Assembly: GCA_036494005.1 (NCBI GenBank) | Contig: DASXOV010000138.1 | Coordinates: forward strand, 1-10,114 | DNA: 10,114 bases | From: GCA-003244245 sp036494005 | GTDB lineage: Bacteria > Actinomycetota > Actinomycetes > Mycobacteriales > Pseudonocardiaceae | Reading direction: 5' to 3' | Part shown: positions 1-5,794 of the stretch, piece after piece | Position numbering within the stretch: the first letter of the stretch is position 1 | Layout: the number at the start of each line of letters is the position of its first letter | Made by a program: the position numbers and the translations under genes | The notes under the pieces: model-generated | The model's database searches: none | What the model was told of the DNA's origin: nothing | The model's input: only the letters and a program-made list of their open reading frames with translations

Positions 1-127
1 TGATGCTGCGGGCGTCCCCGTTGTCACGCAGGGTGCGGCTCAGCTCGTACGGATGCATGGGCCGCTGAGTCAGGTAGGACAGCACAGCCAGCGCCAGCAG
101 GTTGCCGACCTTCCGCTTCTTCACCAT
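1..127 (-). CDS. PadR-family transcriptional regulator, N-terminal fragment
   Basis: The reverse strand encodes 42 residues before the window ends. They start MVKKRKVGNLLALAVLSYL and continue through TQRPMHPYELSRTLRDNG. This is the first part of the PadR winged-helix DNA-binding domain: the hydrophobic first helix, then the conserved (M)HPYE(L/M) turn. PadR proteins are dimeric repressors that often respond to phenolics, drugs or cell-envelope stress and often repress their own gene. The start at 127 is chosen because GGAGG lies 5 nt upstream on that strand. An in-frame ATG at 235 would add 36 residues rich in D, P and R, but it has no clear Shine-Dalgarno, and PadR proteins normally begin close to the first helix. 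The effector and target genes cannot be read here; the C-terminal dimerisation helix lies outside the window. Family assignment is firm, function inferred. Confidence 0.85.
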   Translation of the reverse strand, partial: MVKKRKVGNLLALAVLSYLTQRPMHPYELSRTLRDNGDARSI

Positions 128-249
128 CTGCTCCTCCGTCGCGCGTGCCGCACGCTGCGGCAGGTACTGCCGATCTGGTAGCCGGTCGGGCTCTGGTGTC
201 CGGTCAGGCGGATCGTCGCCTTCCTGGGCCTTCATCGGATCGCCGGGAC

Positions 250-285
250 CAACTATCCATTAGCAACTAGTTAGTATCAACTATC
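250..285 (-). promoter_or_regulatory. Promoter and putative PadR operator upstream of the padR-like gene
   Basis: On the reverse strand TTGATA (280-275) and GATAGT (257-252) are 17 nt apart, a good -35/-10 pair (5/6 and 4/6 matches to consensus) that would transcribe the regulator at 1-127. The same AT-rich island, in otherwise GC-rich DNA, carries CAACTA three times at 250, 264 and 278, exactly 14 bp apart. It also holds the palindrome AACTAGTT (265-272) and the inverted pair TAGTT-N6-AACTA (268-283). The repeats overlap both promoter elements, so binding there would block transcription. Autoregulation by the PadR protein is an inference from position. Confidence 0.6.
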
Positions 286-305
286 ACGAGCCGGCTATTA
301 CGAGT

Positions 306-412
306 CGTCTGGTCGATGTCGTCCGCCGATATCGGCTACCGCACACCGGCGCGATACGCGACCATCGGCAACAGGCACGGGTCCCGGCCGTACGTGCCGG
401 ACCGACCAGACG
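306..412. repeat. 10-bp perfect inverted repeat in the leader before the methyltransferase gene
   Basis: CGTCTGGTCG at 306-315 and CGACCAGACG at 403-412 are exact reverse complements 87 bp apart. The right arm ends 10 nt before the ATG at 423, where no clear Shine-Dalgarno is seen. In RNA the arms could fold the leader into a long hairpin, but no ligand-binding or attenuator architecture is recognisable. The rest of the 128-422 stretch shows only the padR promoter. Confidence 0.3.
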
Positions 413-422
413 GGCATCCAGA

Positions 423-983
423 ATGACGATCATGACGGCACCAGGCTTCACGATCTTCGCTACCGCGATCGGCCACTGCGGCCTGGCCTGGGGCGAACGT
501 GGGATCGTCGCCGCGCAACTACCCGAAGGCAGCGAGGAGCGGACCCGCGCCCGCATGCGCAGGCGCTGTCCGGATGCGGCCGAAACCGCGCCTCCCCCGG
601 TCGTGCGCAATACCGTCGACGACATCGTCGCGCTCCTCGGCGATGTCGCAGACGGCCGTGGGCGCCCGAATCTGTCCGCCGCCGAACTCGACATGACGGG
701 GATACCTGACTTTCATCGCAGGGTCTACGAGGTCGCCCGCACCATCCCGCCGGGCAGGACGCTCACCTATGGCGACGTCGCAGCGCGGCTCGGCGCGCCC
801 GGCACGGCGCGGGCTGTGGGGCAGGCGATGGCCCGGAACCCCTTCGCGCCGATCGTGCCGTGCCACCGCGTGCTCGCCACGGACGGCAGGAATGGAGGCT
901 TCACGGCACACGGCGGGGTGGCGACCAAGCGAAGGATGCTCATCATCGAGGGTGTACTGGCCGACGAGCCCACGCTCTTCTAG
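423..983 (+). CDS. ogt: Methylated-DNA--[protein]-cysteine S-methyltransferase (Ogt/MGMT)
   Basis: This 186-residue protein repairs O6-alkylguanine (and O4-alkylthymine) by moving the alkyl group irreversibly to its own cysteine. The C-terminal domain (about 95-180) is complete. It has PDFHRRVYEVARTIPPG at the start, then TYGDVA (115-120) in the DNA-binding helix-turn-helix, the arginine finger in GTARAVGQA (R130), and the active site PCHRV with C147 as acceptor. The N-terminal 90 residues form the usual less conserved ribonuclease-H-like domain. There is no Ada-type AraC or zinc-cysteine domain, so this is a stand-alone repair enzyme rather than the Ada regulator. The second ATG at 432 is an equally possible start, since neither has a strong ribosome-binding site. 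It is divergent from the PadR gene and is followed 136 bp later by a thioredoxin-like gene on the same strand. Both regulatory links are unproven. Confidence 0.93.
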   Translation: MTIMTAPGFTIFATAIGHCGLAWGERGIVAAQLPEGSEERTRARMRRRCPDAAETAPPPVVRNTVDDIVALLGDVADGRGRPNLSAAELDMTGIPDFHRRVYEVARTIPPGRTLTYGDVAARLGAPGTARAVGQAMARNPFAPIVPCHRVLATDGRNGGFTAHGGVATKRRMLIIEGVLADEPTLF

Positions 984-1012
984 CCGGCTGCAACGCCGCC
1001 CCGCTCAACGGC

Positions 1013-1027
1013 ACCCGAGTTTCGGGT
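1013..1027 (+). terminator. Small hairpin after the methyltransferase gene
   Basis: ACCCGA-GTT-TCGGGT forms a 6-bp stem with a 3-nt loop 30 nt after the stop at 983. No T-run follows and the stem is short, so termination here is only a possibility. Confidence 0.25.
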
Positions 1028-1119
1028 CCGGTGTCGCTGGGCGGGCGATGCACATGCTGGAATCCCCGCCGATCATCCGGTGTTCACCGATACCACCAGG
1101 GGACCACGTGGAGGTGGCG

Positions 1120-1488
1120 ATGGCGACGATCGAGCTGACGAAGGAGAACTTCTCCGACGTCGTGGGCGGCGCAGAATTGGTACTGGTCGACTTCTGGGGA
1201 CCGCGGTGCCGATCGTGCCGCGCGTTCGAACCCGTTTTCGAGGACGCATCGCAGCGTCACCCCGACGCAGTGTTCGGCACGGTCGACACCGAAGCACACC
1301 GCCAACTCGCCGCCATATTCCGCGTCATGTCACTCCCCACCCTGATGATCATGAGGGGAGGCTTCGTGATCTATGCCAGGTCGGGCGCCCTGCCGCTGGC
1401 GGACCTGGAGGACCTCGTGGATCAGGCCCGTGCACTGGACATCGACCAGGTTCGCCGGAAGCGCGCCACACGGCGCAACACCCCGTAA
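1120..1488 (+). CDS. Thioredoxin-family protein with CRSC active site
   Basis: This 122-residue single-domain protein shows the thioredoxin fold. It has a beta strand VLVDFWG (21-27), the redox pair C30-R-S-C33 at the start of the long helix, VDTEAHRQLAAIF (55-67), and SLPT with the cis-proline at P73. The likely role is cytoplasmic thiol-disulfide exchange; there is no signal peptide. The active site is atypical: normal thioredoxins have W-C-G-P-C, but here the tryptophan before the first cysteine is Arg29 and the two intervening residues are Arg-Ser. This changes charge and probably redox potential or partner choice. The ATG at 1120 is preceded by GGAGG at 1110-1114 (5-nt spacing). The frame stays open upstream into the methyltransferase gene, but that part is only an alternative-frame reading of it. 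A GTG at 1108 would add four residues. Fold is certain, partner unknown. Confidence 0.88.
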   Translation: MATIELTKENFSDVVGGAELVLVDFWGPRCRSCRAFEPVFEDASQRHPDAVFGTVDTEAHRQLAAIFRVMSLPTLMIMRGGFVIYARSGALPLADLEDLVDQARALDIDQVRRKRATRRNTP

Positions 1489-1925
1489 CGCCAACCGGGA
1501 CTCACCGATCACGAACATCGAATGCGACGAACGCTGACACGAACGGGCCACGGTGCCGACGGTGACGCCGGTGAACTGCGGGTATCCAGAACGAGCTGAA
1601 GCCACCGGCTACCTCGATCGGCTTCCCGGCGTTGCCATCCAGGCCCCTCGGCAATGAAGATGGCGCTGAGCGCGCCGTCACATTCGGGACGGTGCTTAAT
1701 CCGTGGCTACCACGGCCGGAATCCCCGTACCATTCCGACTCGGCCGGCTTGACCTCGAGTGCGATCGAGGTTGCAGGCTCGTCCCAGGACCCATGCCGAT
1801 ACCTGCTCATGCACCCCCTCGGCCGGCCACGCTGGGACCGATGAGTCGCGGCCCCCACCGGAGTCTGACCTGATCACACCGCGCGGCCAGAACCACCGGC
1901 AGACGACTGAGGAGACGATTACGGC
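1489..1925. other. 437-bp intergenic stretch without a convincing gene
   Basis: I see no recognisable protein, tRNA or insertion sequence here. A reverse-strand reading frame at 1502-1858 could encode 118 residues, but its composition (many R, S, G, H) and lack of any familiar motif suggest chance in GC-rich DNA or a decayed gene. The stretch contains the palindrome at 1752-1771 and presumably the promoter of the transporter gene at 1926. Confidence 0.5.
1752..1771. promoter_or_regulatory. Operator-like palindrome upstream of the efflux transporter
   Basis: ACCTCGA-gtgcga-TCGAGGT is a perfect 7+7 inverted repeat with a 6-bp spacer, the size of a dimeric repressor site (TetR/MarR/GntR type). 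The sequence TTGACC (1749-1754), a -35-like element, overlaps its left arm, although no good -10 follows at 16-18 bp. It lies 155 bp before the transporter start. No regulator gene is adjacent, so any binder is unknown. Confidence 0.35.
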
Positions 1926-3461
1926 ATGGCGATCCGCATCGACGAATCCGCGAGCGGCGAGGCGGCCGCGGCCATGCGCCGGAACCGCTGGCTGGCGCTG
2001 CTCGTGCTGTGCCTGGGCGACGTGATGATCGTGCTCGACACCACGATCGTGAACGTCGCGCTGCCGTCGATCCGCTCAGATCTCGGATTCACCGGGACGT
2101 CACTGGCGTGGGTGGTCAACGCCTACCTGCTGACCTTCGGCGGCTTCCTGCTGCTCGGCGGCCGGCTGGCCGACCTGTTCGGCCACCGCCGGCTGTTCCT
2201 CATCGGTCTCACCCTGTTCACCGCCGCCTCACTGGCGTGCGGGCTGGCCACGTCGCAGGCGTTCCTGGTCGCCGCCCGCGCCGTGCAGGGAATCGGTGGG
2301 GCGATCGTCGCGGTTGTCGCGCTGTCGCTGATCATGACGCTGTTCACCGAGCCCGCGGATCGGGCCAAGGCGATGGGCGTGATCGGCTTCGTGATGGCCG
2401 GGGGCGGGAGCATCGGGGTGCTGCTCGGCGGAGTCCTCACCGCCGCGCTCGACTGGCACTGGATCTTCCTGGTCAACATCCCGATCGGCCTCGCCGTGGC
2501 CGTGCTCTGCGTGCTGCTGCTGCCGGCAGGCACCGGGCAACCGGGCACCCGTCTGGACATCGGCGGCGCGGTGACCGTGACAGCGTCGCTGATGCTCGCC
2601 GTCTACGCGATCGCGAACGGCAACCAGGCCGGCTGGGGTTCCTGGCGGACCCTCGGGCTGCTGCTCGCGGCCGTGTCGCTGCTCGCGCTCTTCCTGCGCA
2701 TCGAGTCACGGGCGCGCACACCGTTGATGCCGCTCGCGCTGTTCCGGATCCGCAGCCTGACGACGGCCAACATGGTCGGTGTGCTGTGGGCCGCCGCGCT
2801 GTTCGCCTGGTTCTTCCTCGCCGCGCTTTATCTGCAACTCGTGCTCGGTTATCCCCCGCTCCAGGTCGGTCTGGCCTTCCTCCCCGCGAACCTGATCATG
2901 GGTGCCTTCTCGCTCGGCCTGTCCGACCGGCTTGTCATGCGCTTCGGCATCCGGTTGCCGCTCGCGGGGGGCCTGCTGCTCGCCGGCGCCGGTCTCGCGT
3001 TGTTCGCGCGTGCCCCGGTCAACGGAACCTTCGTCTTCGATGTGCTGCCGGCCATGGTGCTGCTCGGGATGGGAGCGGGAATGGCGTTCAACCCGGTGCT
3101 GCTCGCCGCCATGAGCGAGGTCGAGCCCAGTGAGTCCGGCCTCGCCTCGGGGGTGGTCAACACCTCCTTCATGATGGGTGGGGCGCTCGGGCTCGCCGTG
3201 CTCGCCAGTCTCGCCGAGGCCCGCACGAGCGGCCTGCGGTCCTCCGGCGTCGAGCAGCTCATCGCGCTCACCAGCGGCTACCATCTCGCCTTCCTGGTGG
3301 GCGCCGCCTTCGCCGTGGTGGCTGCCGCCCTGGCCTTCGTGGCACTGGGTGCCACCACACCGACGGGTGCCACCGCACCGATGGCGGCACCGGCGAGTGC
3401 CACCACACCGACGGGTGCCACCACACCGATAGCGGCACCGGCGAGCTCGGCTGAAGCCTGA
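1926..3461 (+). CDS. MFS efflux transporter, DHA2 family (14 transmembrane segments)
   Basis: This 511-residue inner-membrane protein is a proton-driven drug exporter of the EmrB/QacA (DHA2) type. Visible signatures are the family motif LDTTIVNVALPSI (38-50) in helix 1, motif A GRLADLFGHRR (79-89) between helices 2 and 3, ARAVQGIGGA (117-126) in helix 4, and a motif-C-like GGGSIGVLLGGVLT (159-172) in which the usual proline is Val. WHWIFLVNIPIG (177-188) is typical of DHA2 members. Hydrophobic segments continue to about residue 474, consistent with 14 helices. The last 37 residues form an Ala/Thr/Pro tail made of a duplicated 16-residue unit. GAGGAG at 1909-1914 lies 11 nt before the ATG, slightly far. 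The next gene begins 15 nt after the stop, so the two are probably co-transcribed. The substrate cannot be predicted. Confidence 0.93.
   Translation: MAIRIDESASGEAAAAMRRNRWLALLVLCLGDVMIVLDTTIVNVALPSIRSDLGFTGTSLAWVVNAYLLTFGGFLLLGGRLADLFGHRRLFLIGLTLFTAASLACGLATSQAFLVAARAVQGIGGAIVAVVALSLIMTLFTEPADRAKAMGVIGFVMAGGGSIGVLLGGVLTAALDWHWIFLVNIPIGLAVAVLCVLLLPAGTGQPGTRLDIGGAVTVTASLMLAVYAIANGNQAGWGSWRTLGLLLAAVSLLALFLRIESRARTPLMPLALFRIRSLTTANMVGVLWAAALFAWFFLAALYLQLVLGYPPLQVGLAFLPANLIMGAFSLGLSDRLVMRFGIRLPLAGGLLLAGAGLALFARAPVNGTFVFDVLPAMVLLGMGAGMAFNPVLLAAMSEVEPSESGLASGVVNTSFMMGGALGLAVLASLAEARTSGLRSSGVEQLIALTSGYHLAFLVGAAFAVVAAALAFVALGATTPTGATAPMAAPASATTPTGATTPIAAPASSAEA
3349..3444 (+). repeat. Two tandem 48-bp repeats coding the transporter's C-terminal tail
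   Basis: Copies at 3349-3396 and 3397-3444 differ at 2 of 48 bases and encode ATTPTGATAPMAAPAS and ATTPTGATTPIAAPAS. Within each copy the element GGGTGCCACC recurs. The unit is a multiple of three, so gain or loss of copies would keep the frame. It looks like recent slippage duplication in a cytoplasmic tail under weak constraint. Confidence 0.9.
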
Positions 3462-3475
3462 GGAGAACACGCACC

Positions 3476-4330
3476 TTGTCCGAGAAGCGCGAACCTGCAG
3501 CGGCTCTCCCTGGAAGAGGTCGGCTCGACCTGCGAGCTGACTGCGCGAGCTGCTTCGGGCTGTGCTGTGTCGTGCCGGCCTTCTCGGCCTCAGCGGATTT
3601 CGCAATCGACAAGGACGCCGGACATGCCTGTCCCAATCTGCAGGCGGACTTCCGATGCGGCATTCACCGACAACTCAGGCGACAGGGCTTTCCGGGTTGC
3701 GCCGTGTACGACTGCTTCGGCGCGGGCCAAAAAGTCTCCCGAGTCACCTTCGGCGGACAGGACTGGAGGCGGGTCCCGCGAACCGCGGAGCAGATGTTCA
3801 CCGTCTTCCCGGTCATGCGCCAGCTCCATGAGCTGCTCTGGTATCTGACCGAAGCGCTGACGCTGCCACGAGCCCGCCCGGTCCACCATGAGCTCAGCCT
3901 CGCGCTCGACGAGACCGAACGCCTCACTCACAGCTGCCCCGAAGTTCTCCTGGGGTTGGACGTGACAGCACACCGGCGAGACGTCAATGTCCTGCTGACC
4001 CGCGCGAGCGAACTCGTACGAGCCGGAATCCGCGGCCGGAAGGCGGATCGCAGAGGTGCCGACCTCGTCGGAGCCGACCTCAAGGGCGCCGACCTGCGAG
4101 GCGTCGACTTCAGAGGGGCGTACCTCATCGGCGCCGACCTCCGCGGCGCCGACCTGAGGCTGGCCGATCTCATCGGGGCTGACTGCAGAGCTGCTGACCT
4201 CAGCGGGGCCGACCTCACCGAAAGCGTCTTCCTCACCCAATCCCAGCTCACCGCGGCGAAGGGCGATACCGCCACGAAGTTACCGCCGTCATTCACTCGC
4301 CCAGCGCATTGGCCACCTCGGCGGAGGTAG
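3476..4330 (+). CDS. Pentapeptide-repeat protein with N-terminal cysteine cluster
   Basis: This 284-residue protein has two parts. The N-terminal half holds C23-x2-C26-x3-C30-C31, then C52, C61, C75 and C80, in contexts such as ADCASCFGLCC, ACPN, FRCGIH and YDCFGAG. The spacing suggests a metal or iron-sulfur site, which is inference. Residues about 192-258 are some 13 consecutive A(D/N)LxG-type pentapeptides (GADLV, GADLK, GADLR), which fold into a right-handed quadrilateral beta-helix. Similar two-part proteins occur in actinomycetes and their function is, as far as I know, unestablished. Pure pentapeptide proteins such as MfpA and Qnr mimic DNA and protect gyrase. The start is TTG 3476: the first ATG in frame is about residue 107, and AGGAG (3461-3465), beginning on the last base of the transporter stop, lies 10 nt upstream. 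This implies translational coupling with the exporter. Confidence 0.88.
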   Translation: MSEKREPAAALPGRGRLDLRADCASCFGLCCVVPAFSASADFAIDKDAGHACPNLQADFRCGIHRQLRRQGFPGCAVYDCFGAGQKVSRVTFGGQDWRRVPRTAEQMFTVFPVMRQLHELLWYLTEALTLPRARPVHHELSLALDETERLTHSCPEVLLGLDVTAHRRDVNVLLTRASELVRAGIRGRKADRRGADLVGADLKGADLRGVDFRGAYLIGADLRGADLRLADLIGADCRAADLSGADLTESVFLTQSQLTAAKGDTATKLPPSFTRPAHWPPRRR

Positions 4331-4339
4331 GTTTCAGGG

Positions 4340-4714
4340 ATGGACGAAAACAGGGCGCGGCGGGTCACCGACGCGTTGCGCGAGCGCGGTGTCGACGCCC
4401 ATATGGCGAGGGCCGGTGTGTACCAGTGCGGGGTGCGTGTGTCGCTTCCCGACGGGCGAGAGGCGATGTGGGACACCGACGGCACGGCGAGCCTCGAGGC
4501 ACAGGTGATGCGCGACGGTGTCCTCGTCGGCTTCGTCCCGGTCATCGAAGGCTCAGAAGACTTCGATGAGTCACAGGTGGTCGACGCGATCGCCAGAACC
4601 GACTACGAGCAACCCATTGCGCGCCAGCACCGCACCGCGCCGGCACCCGGTCCGGCGCTGCCCCGCGAAGGTGGCCTGTTCCGCCGGTTCCTCGACGGCT
4701 TCCGGTATCGCTAG
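4340..4714 (+). CDS. Conserved-looking hypothetical protein, 124 residues
   Basis: I do not recognise a named domain. The protein starts with a charged helix-like segment (MDENRARRVTDALRERGVDA). A beta-rich middle follows, GVYQCGVRVSLPDGREAMWDTDGTASLEAQ in pieces (27-56), then VLVGFVPVIEG (61-71), SQVVDAIARTDY (78-89), a Pro/Ala linker and a basic end GLFRRFLDGFRYR (112-124). It has no signal peptide or membrane segment and one cysteine (C30). The start codon is 9 nt after the pentapeptide gene's stop. GGAGG at 4323-4327 overlaps that stop codon, 12 nt before the ATG. It therefore looks like the third gene of the transporter operon. Codon use matches the neighbours, supporting a real gene. 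Function unknown. Confidence 0.8.
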   Translation: MDENRARRVTDALRERGVDAHMARAGVYQCGVRVSLPDGREAMWDTDGTASLEAQVMRDGVLVGFVPVIEGSEDFDESQVVDAIARTDYEQPIARQHRTAPAPGPALPREGGLFRRFLDGFRYR

Positions 4715-4794
4715 CAGCGGTTCGGGGTACATGCCAGAATCAGGCAAGATCACCGGAAACCATCATCAGACACAATTGCATCTGGAGATCACCG

Positions 4795-5589
4795 ATGAGC
4801 GACCTGGCCGACCGGACGATTACGGCCCTGCGCACCGGCCATGATGAGCTCGCCGCCCTCGTCGGCGGCCTGAGCCCCGACGAACTCACCCGGCCGTCCG
4901 CGGCGGCCGAATGGAACATCGCGCAGGTCCTCAGCCACCTTGGCAGCGGCGCCGAAATCGGGCTGGCCACGCTGGAGGCGGCGTTGGCGGGCACCGGAAA
5001 CCTGGCATCGGAGTTCAACGAGAGCGTGTGGGCGCGGTGGAACGCGATGACACCCGGCGAACACGCCGAGGGCTTCCTCGACGCCGACGAAGCCCTCGTC
5101 ACGCGTTACGAAAGTCTCGACGACACCACCCGGGCTCAACTGCGTATCGACCTCGGATTTCTGCCCGAGCCGGTCGACGTGGCCACCTCGGCGGCGCTGC
5201 GGCTCAGCGAGTTCACCCTGCATGCCTGGGACATCCGGGTGATGTCCGACCCGGCGGCGGTCCTCGCTCCCGCAGCGATTGAGTTGCTGCTCGACCGGTT
5301 GAGCATGCTCATCGGCTTCATCGGACACCCCGACGCACTCGATGGCAGACCGCTGAGCGTCGCGGTGCAGACCTCCGAACCCGCCCGCTCCTTCGGCCTC
5401 GACCTGCGCGATGCGGTCGCCCTGGTCGACACCCCGCAACAGCCCGCCGGTGTGCTCGACACCCCCGCGGAAGCCTGGCTGCGGCTGGCCGCCGGCCGCC
5501 TCGAACCACAGCACACCCCGCCCACCCTGCAGCTCACCAGTGACGTCATCACCCTCGACGACCTGCGACGGGTCTTCCCCGGTTACTGA
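4795..5589 (+). CDS. Maleylpyruvate isomerase-family (DinB-like) mycothiol-dependent enzyme
   Basis: This 264-residue protein belongs to the actinobacterial family whose best-known member is the mycothiol-dependent maleylpyruvate isomerase of Corynebacterium glutamicum. The N-terminal four-helix DinB-like domain carries the expected metal triad: H48 in VLSHLGSGAE, and E139 with H143 in LSEFTLHAWD. AAEWNIAQVLSHL (37-49) matches the usual (S)(P)W(S/T)xxDvxxHL region. A smaller C-terminal domain (about 175-264) is also typical. Most members are not isomerases but mycothiol transferases or enzymes of unknown substrate, so the reaction stays open. GGAGA at 4784-4788 is 6 nt before the ATG. The 80-bp gap to the preceding gene suggests its own promoter, though none is obvious. 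An AraC-type regulator follows 205 bp downstream on the same strand. A mycothiol-linked enzyme supports actinobacterial origin. Confidence 0.85.
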   Translation: MSDLADRTITALRTGHDELAALVGGLSPDELTRPSAAAEWNIAQVLSHLGSGAEIGLATLEAALAGTGNLASEFNESVWARWNAMTPGEHAEGFLDADEALVTRYESLDDTTRAQLRIDLGFLPEPVDVATSAALRLSEFTLHAWDIRVMSDPAAVLAPAAIELLLDRLSMLIGFIGHPDALDGRPLSVAVQTSEPARSFGLDLRDAVALVDTPQQPAGVLDTPAEAWLRLAAGRLEPQHTPPTLQLTSDVITLDDLRRVFPGY

Positions 5590-5608
5590 CCCCGCCACTG
5601 GCGTTCCA

Positions 5609-5631
5609 GCCGGGTATCCATGGTGCCCGGC
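5609..5631 (+). terminator. GC-rich hairpin after the mycothiol-dependent enzyme gene
   Basis: GCCGGG (5609-5614) pairs with CCCGGC (5626-5631) around an 11-nt loop containing the palindrome CCATGG, starting 20 nt after the stop at 5589. No T-run follows, which is common for actinomycete terminators. The rest of the 5590-5794 gap shows no gene. It holds a second copy of the 9-mer CGGGTATCC (5611-5619 and 5726-5734) but no convincing promoter. Confidence 0.4.
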
Positions 5632-5794
5632 ACACTTCGGGCTGCCGCCTCTCCGGCCACCGAGATCGGGCTCATCCGGCGGTCAACTAGGCCAGTCGAG
5701 CCAATGGCGCAATCATGGGTCCTGTCGGGTATCCGGCCGGGCACTGAGAGTGGCCATCGGGTTCGAAGCAAACAGGACGGTGGGGTTGGCGAAC

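Noticed and set aside
128..235. N-terminal extension of the PadR gene from an in-frame ATG at 235
   Set aside because: No ribosome-binding site precedes it, the 36 added residues are not PadR-like, and the ATG at 127 has GGAGG at the right distance. The predicted transcript would also start only about 10 nt before 235.
769..1119. Thioredoxin read as a 239-residue protein beginning at 769
   Set aside because: The extra part is the methyltransferase gene in another frame; the Shine-Dalgarno at 1110 and the thioredoxin N-terminus both fit 1120.
1502..1858. 118-codon reverse-strand frame in the gap before the transporter
   Set aside because: There is no known motif and no clear ribosome-binding site; kept only as a note on the gap.
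3349..3444. CRISPR or similar spaced repeat array
   Set aside because: The repeats are directly adjacent without spacers and lie in frame inside the transporter gene.
2706..3605. 299-codon reverse-strand frame across the transporter and the start of the pentapeptide gene
   Set aside because: It contains low-complexity R/G/H/E sequence and overlaps two firmly identified genes.
4066..4250. Non-coding DNA repeat made of GCCGACCT every 15 nt
   Set aside because: The period is the pentapeptide coding unit of the protein at 3476-4330.
5411..5794. AraC regulator extended to 469 residues from 5411
   Set aside because: The extension overlaps the end of the mycothiol-dependent enzyme gene in another frame and has no domain character.
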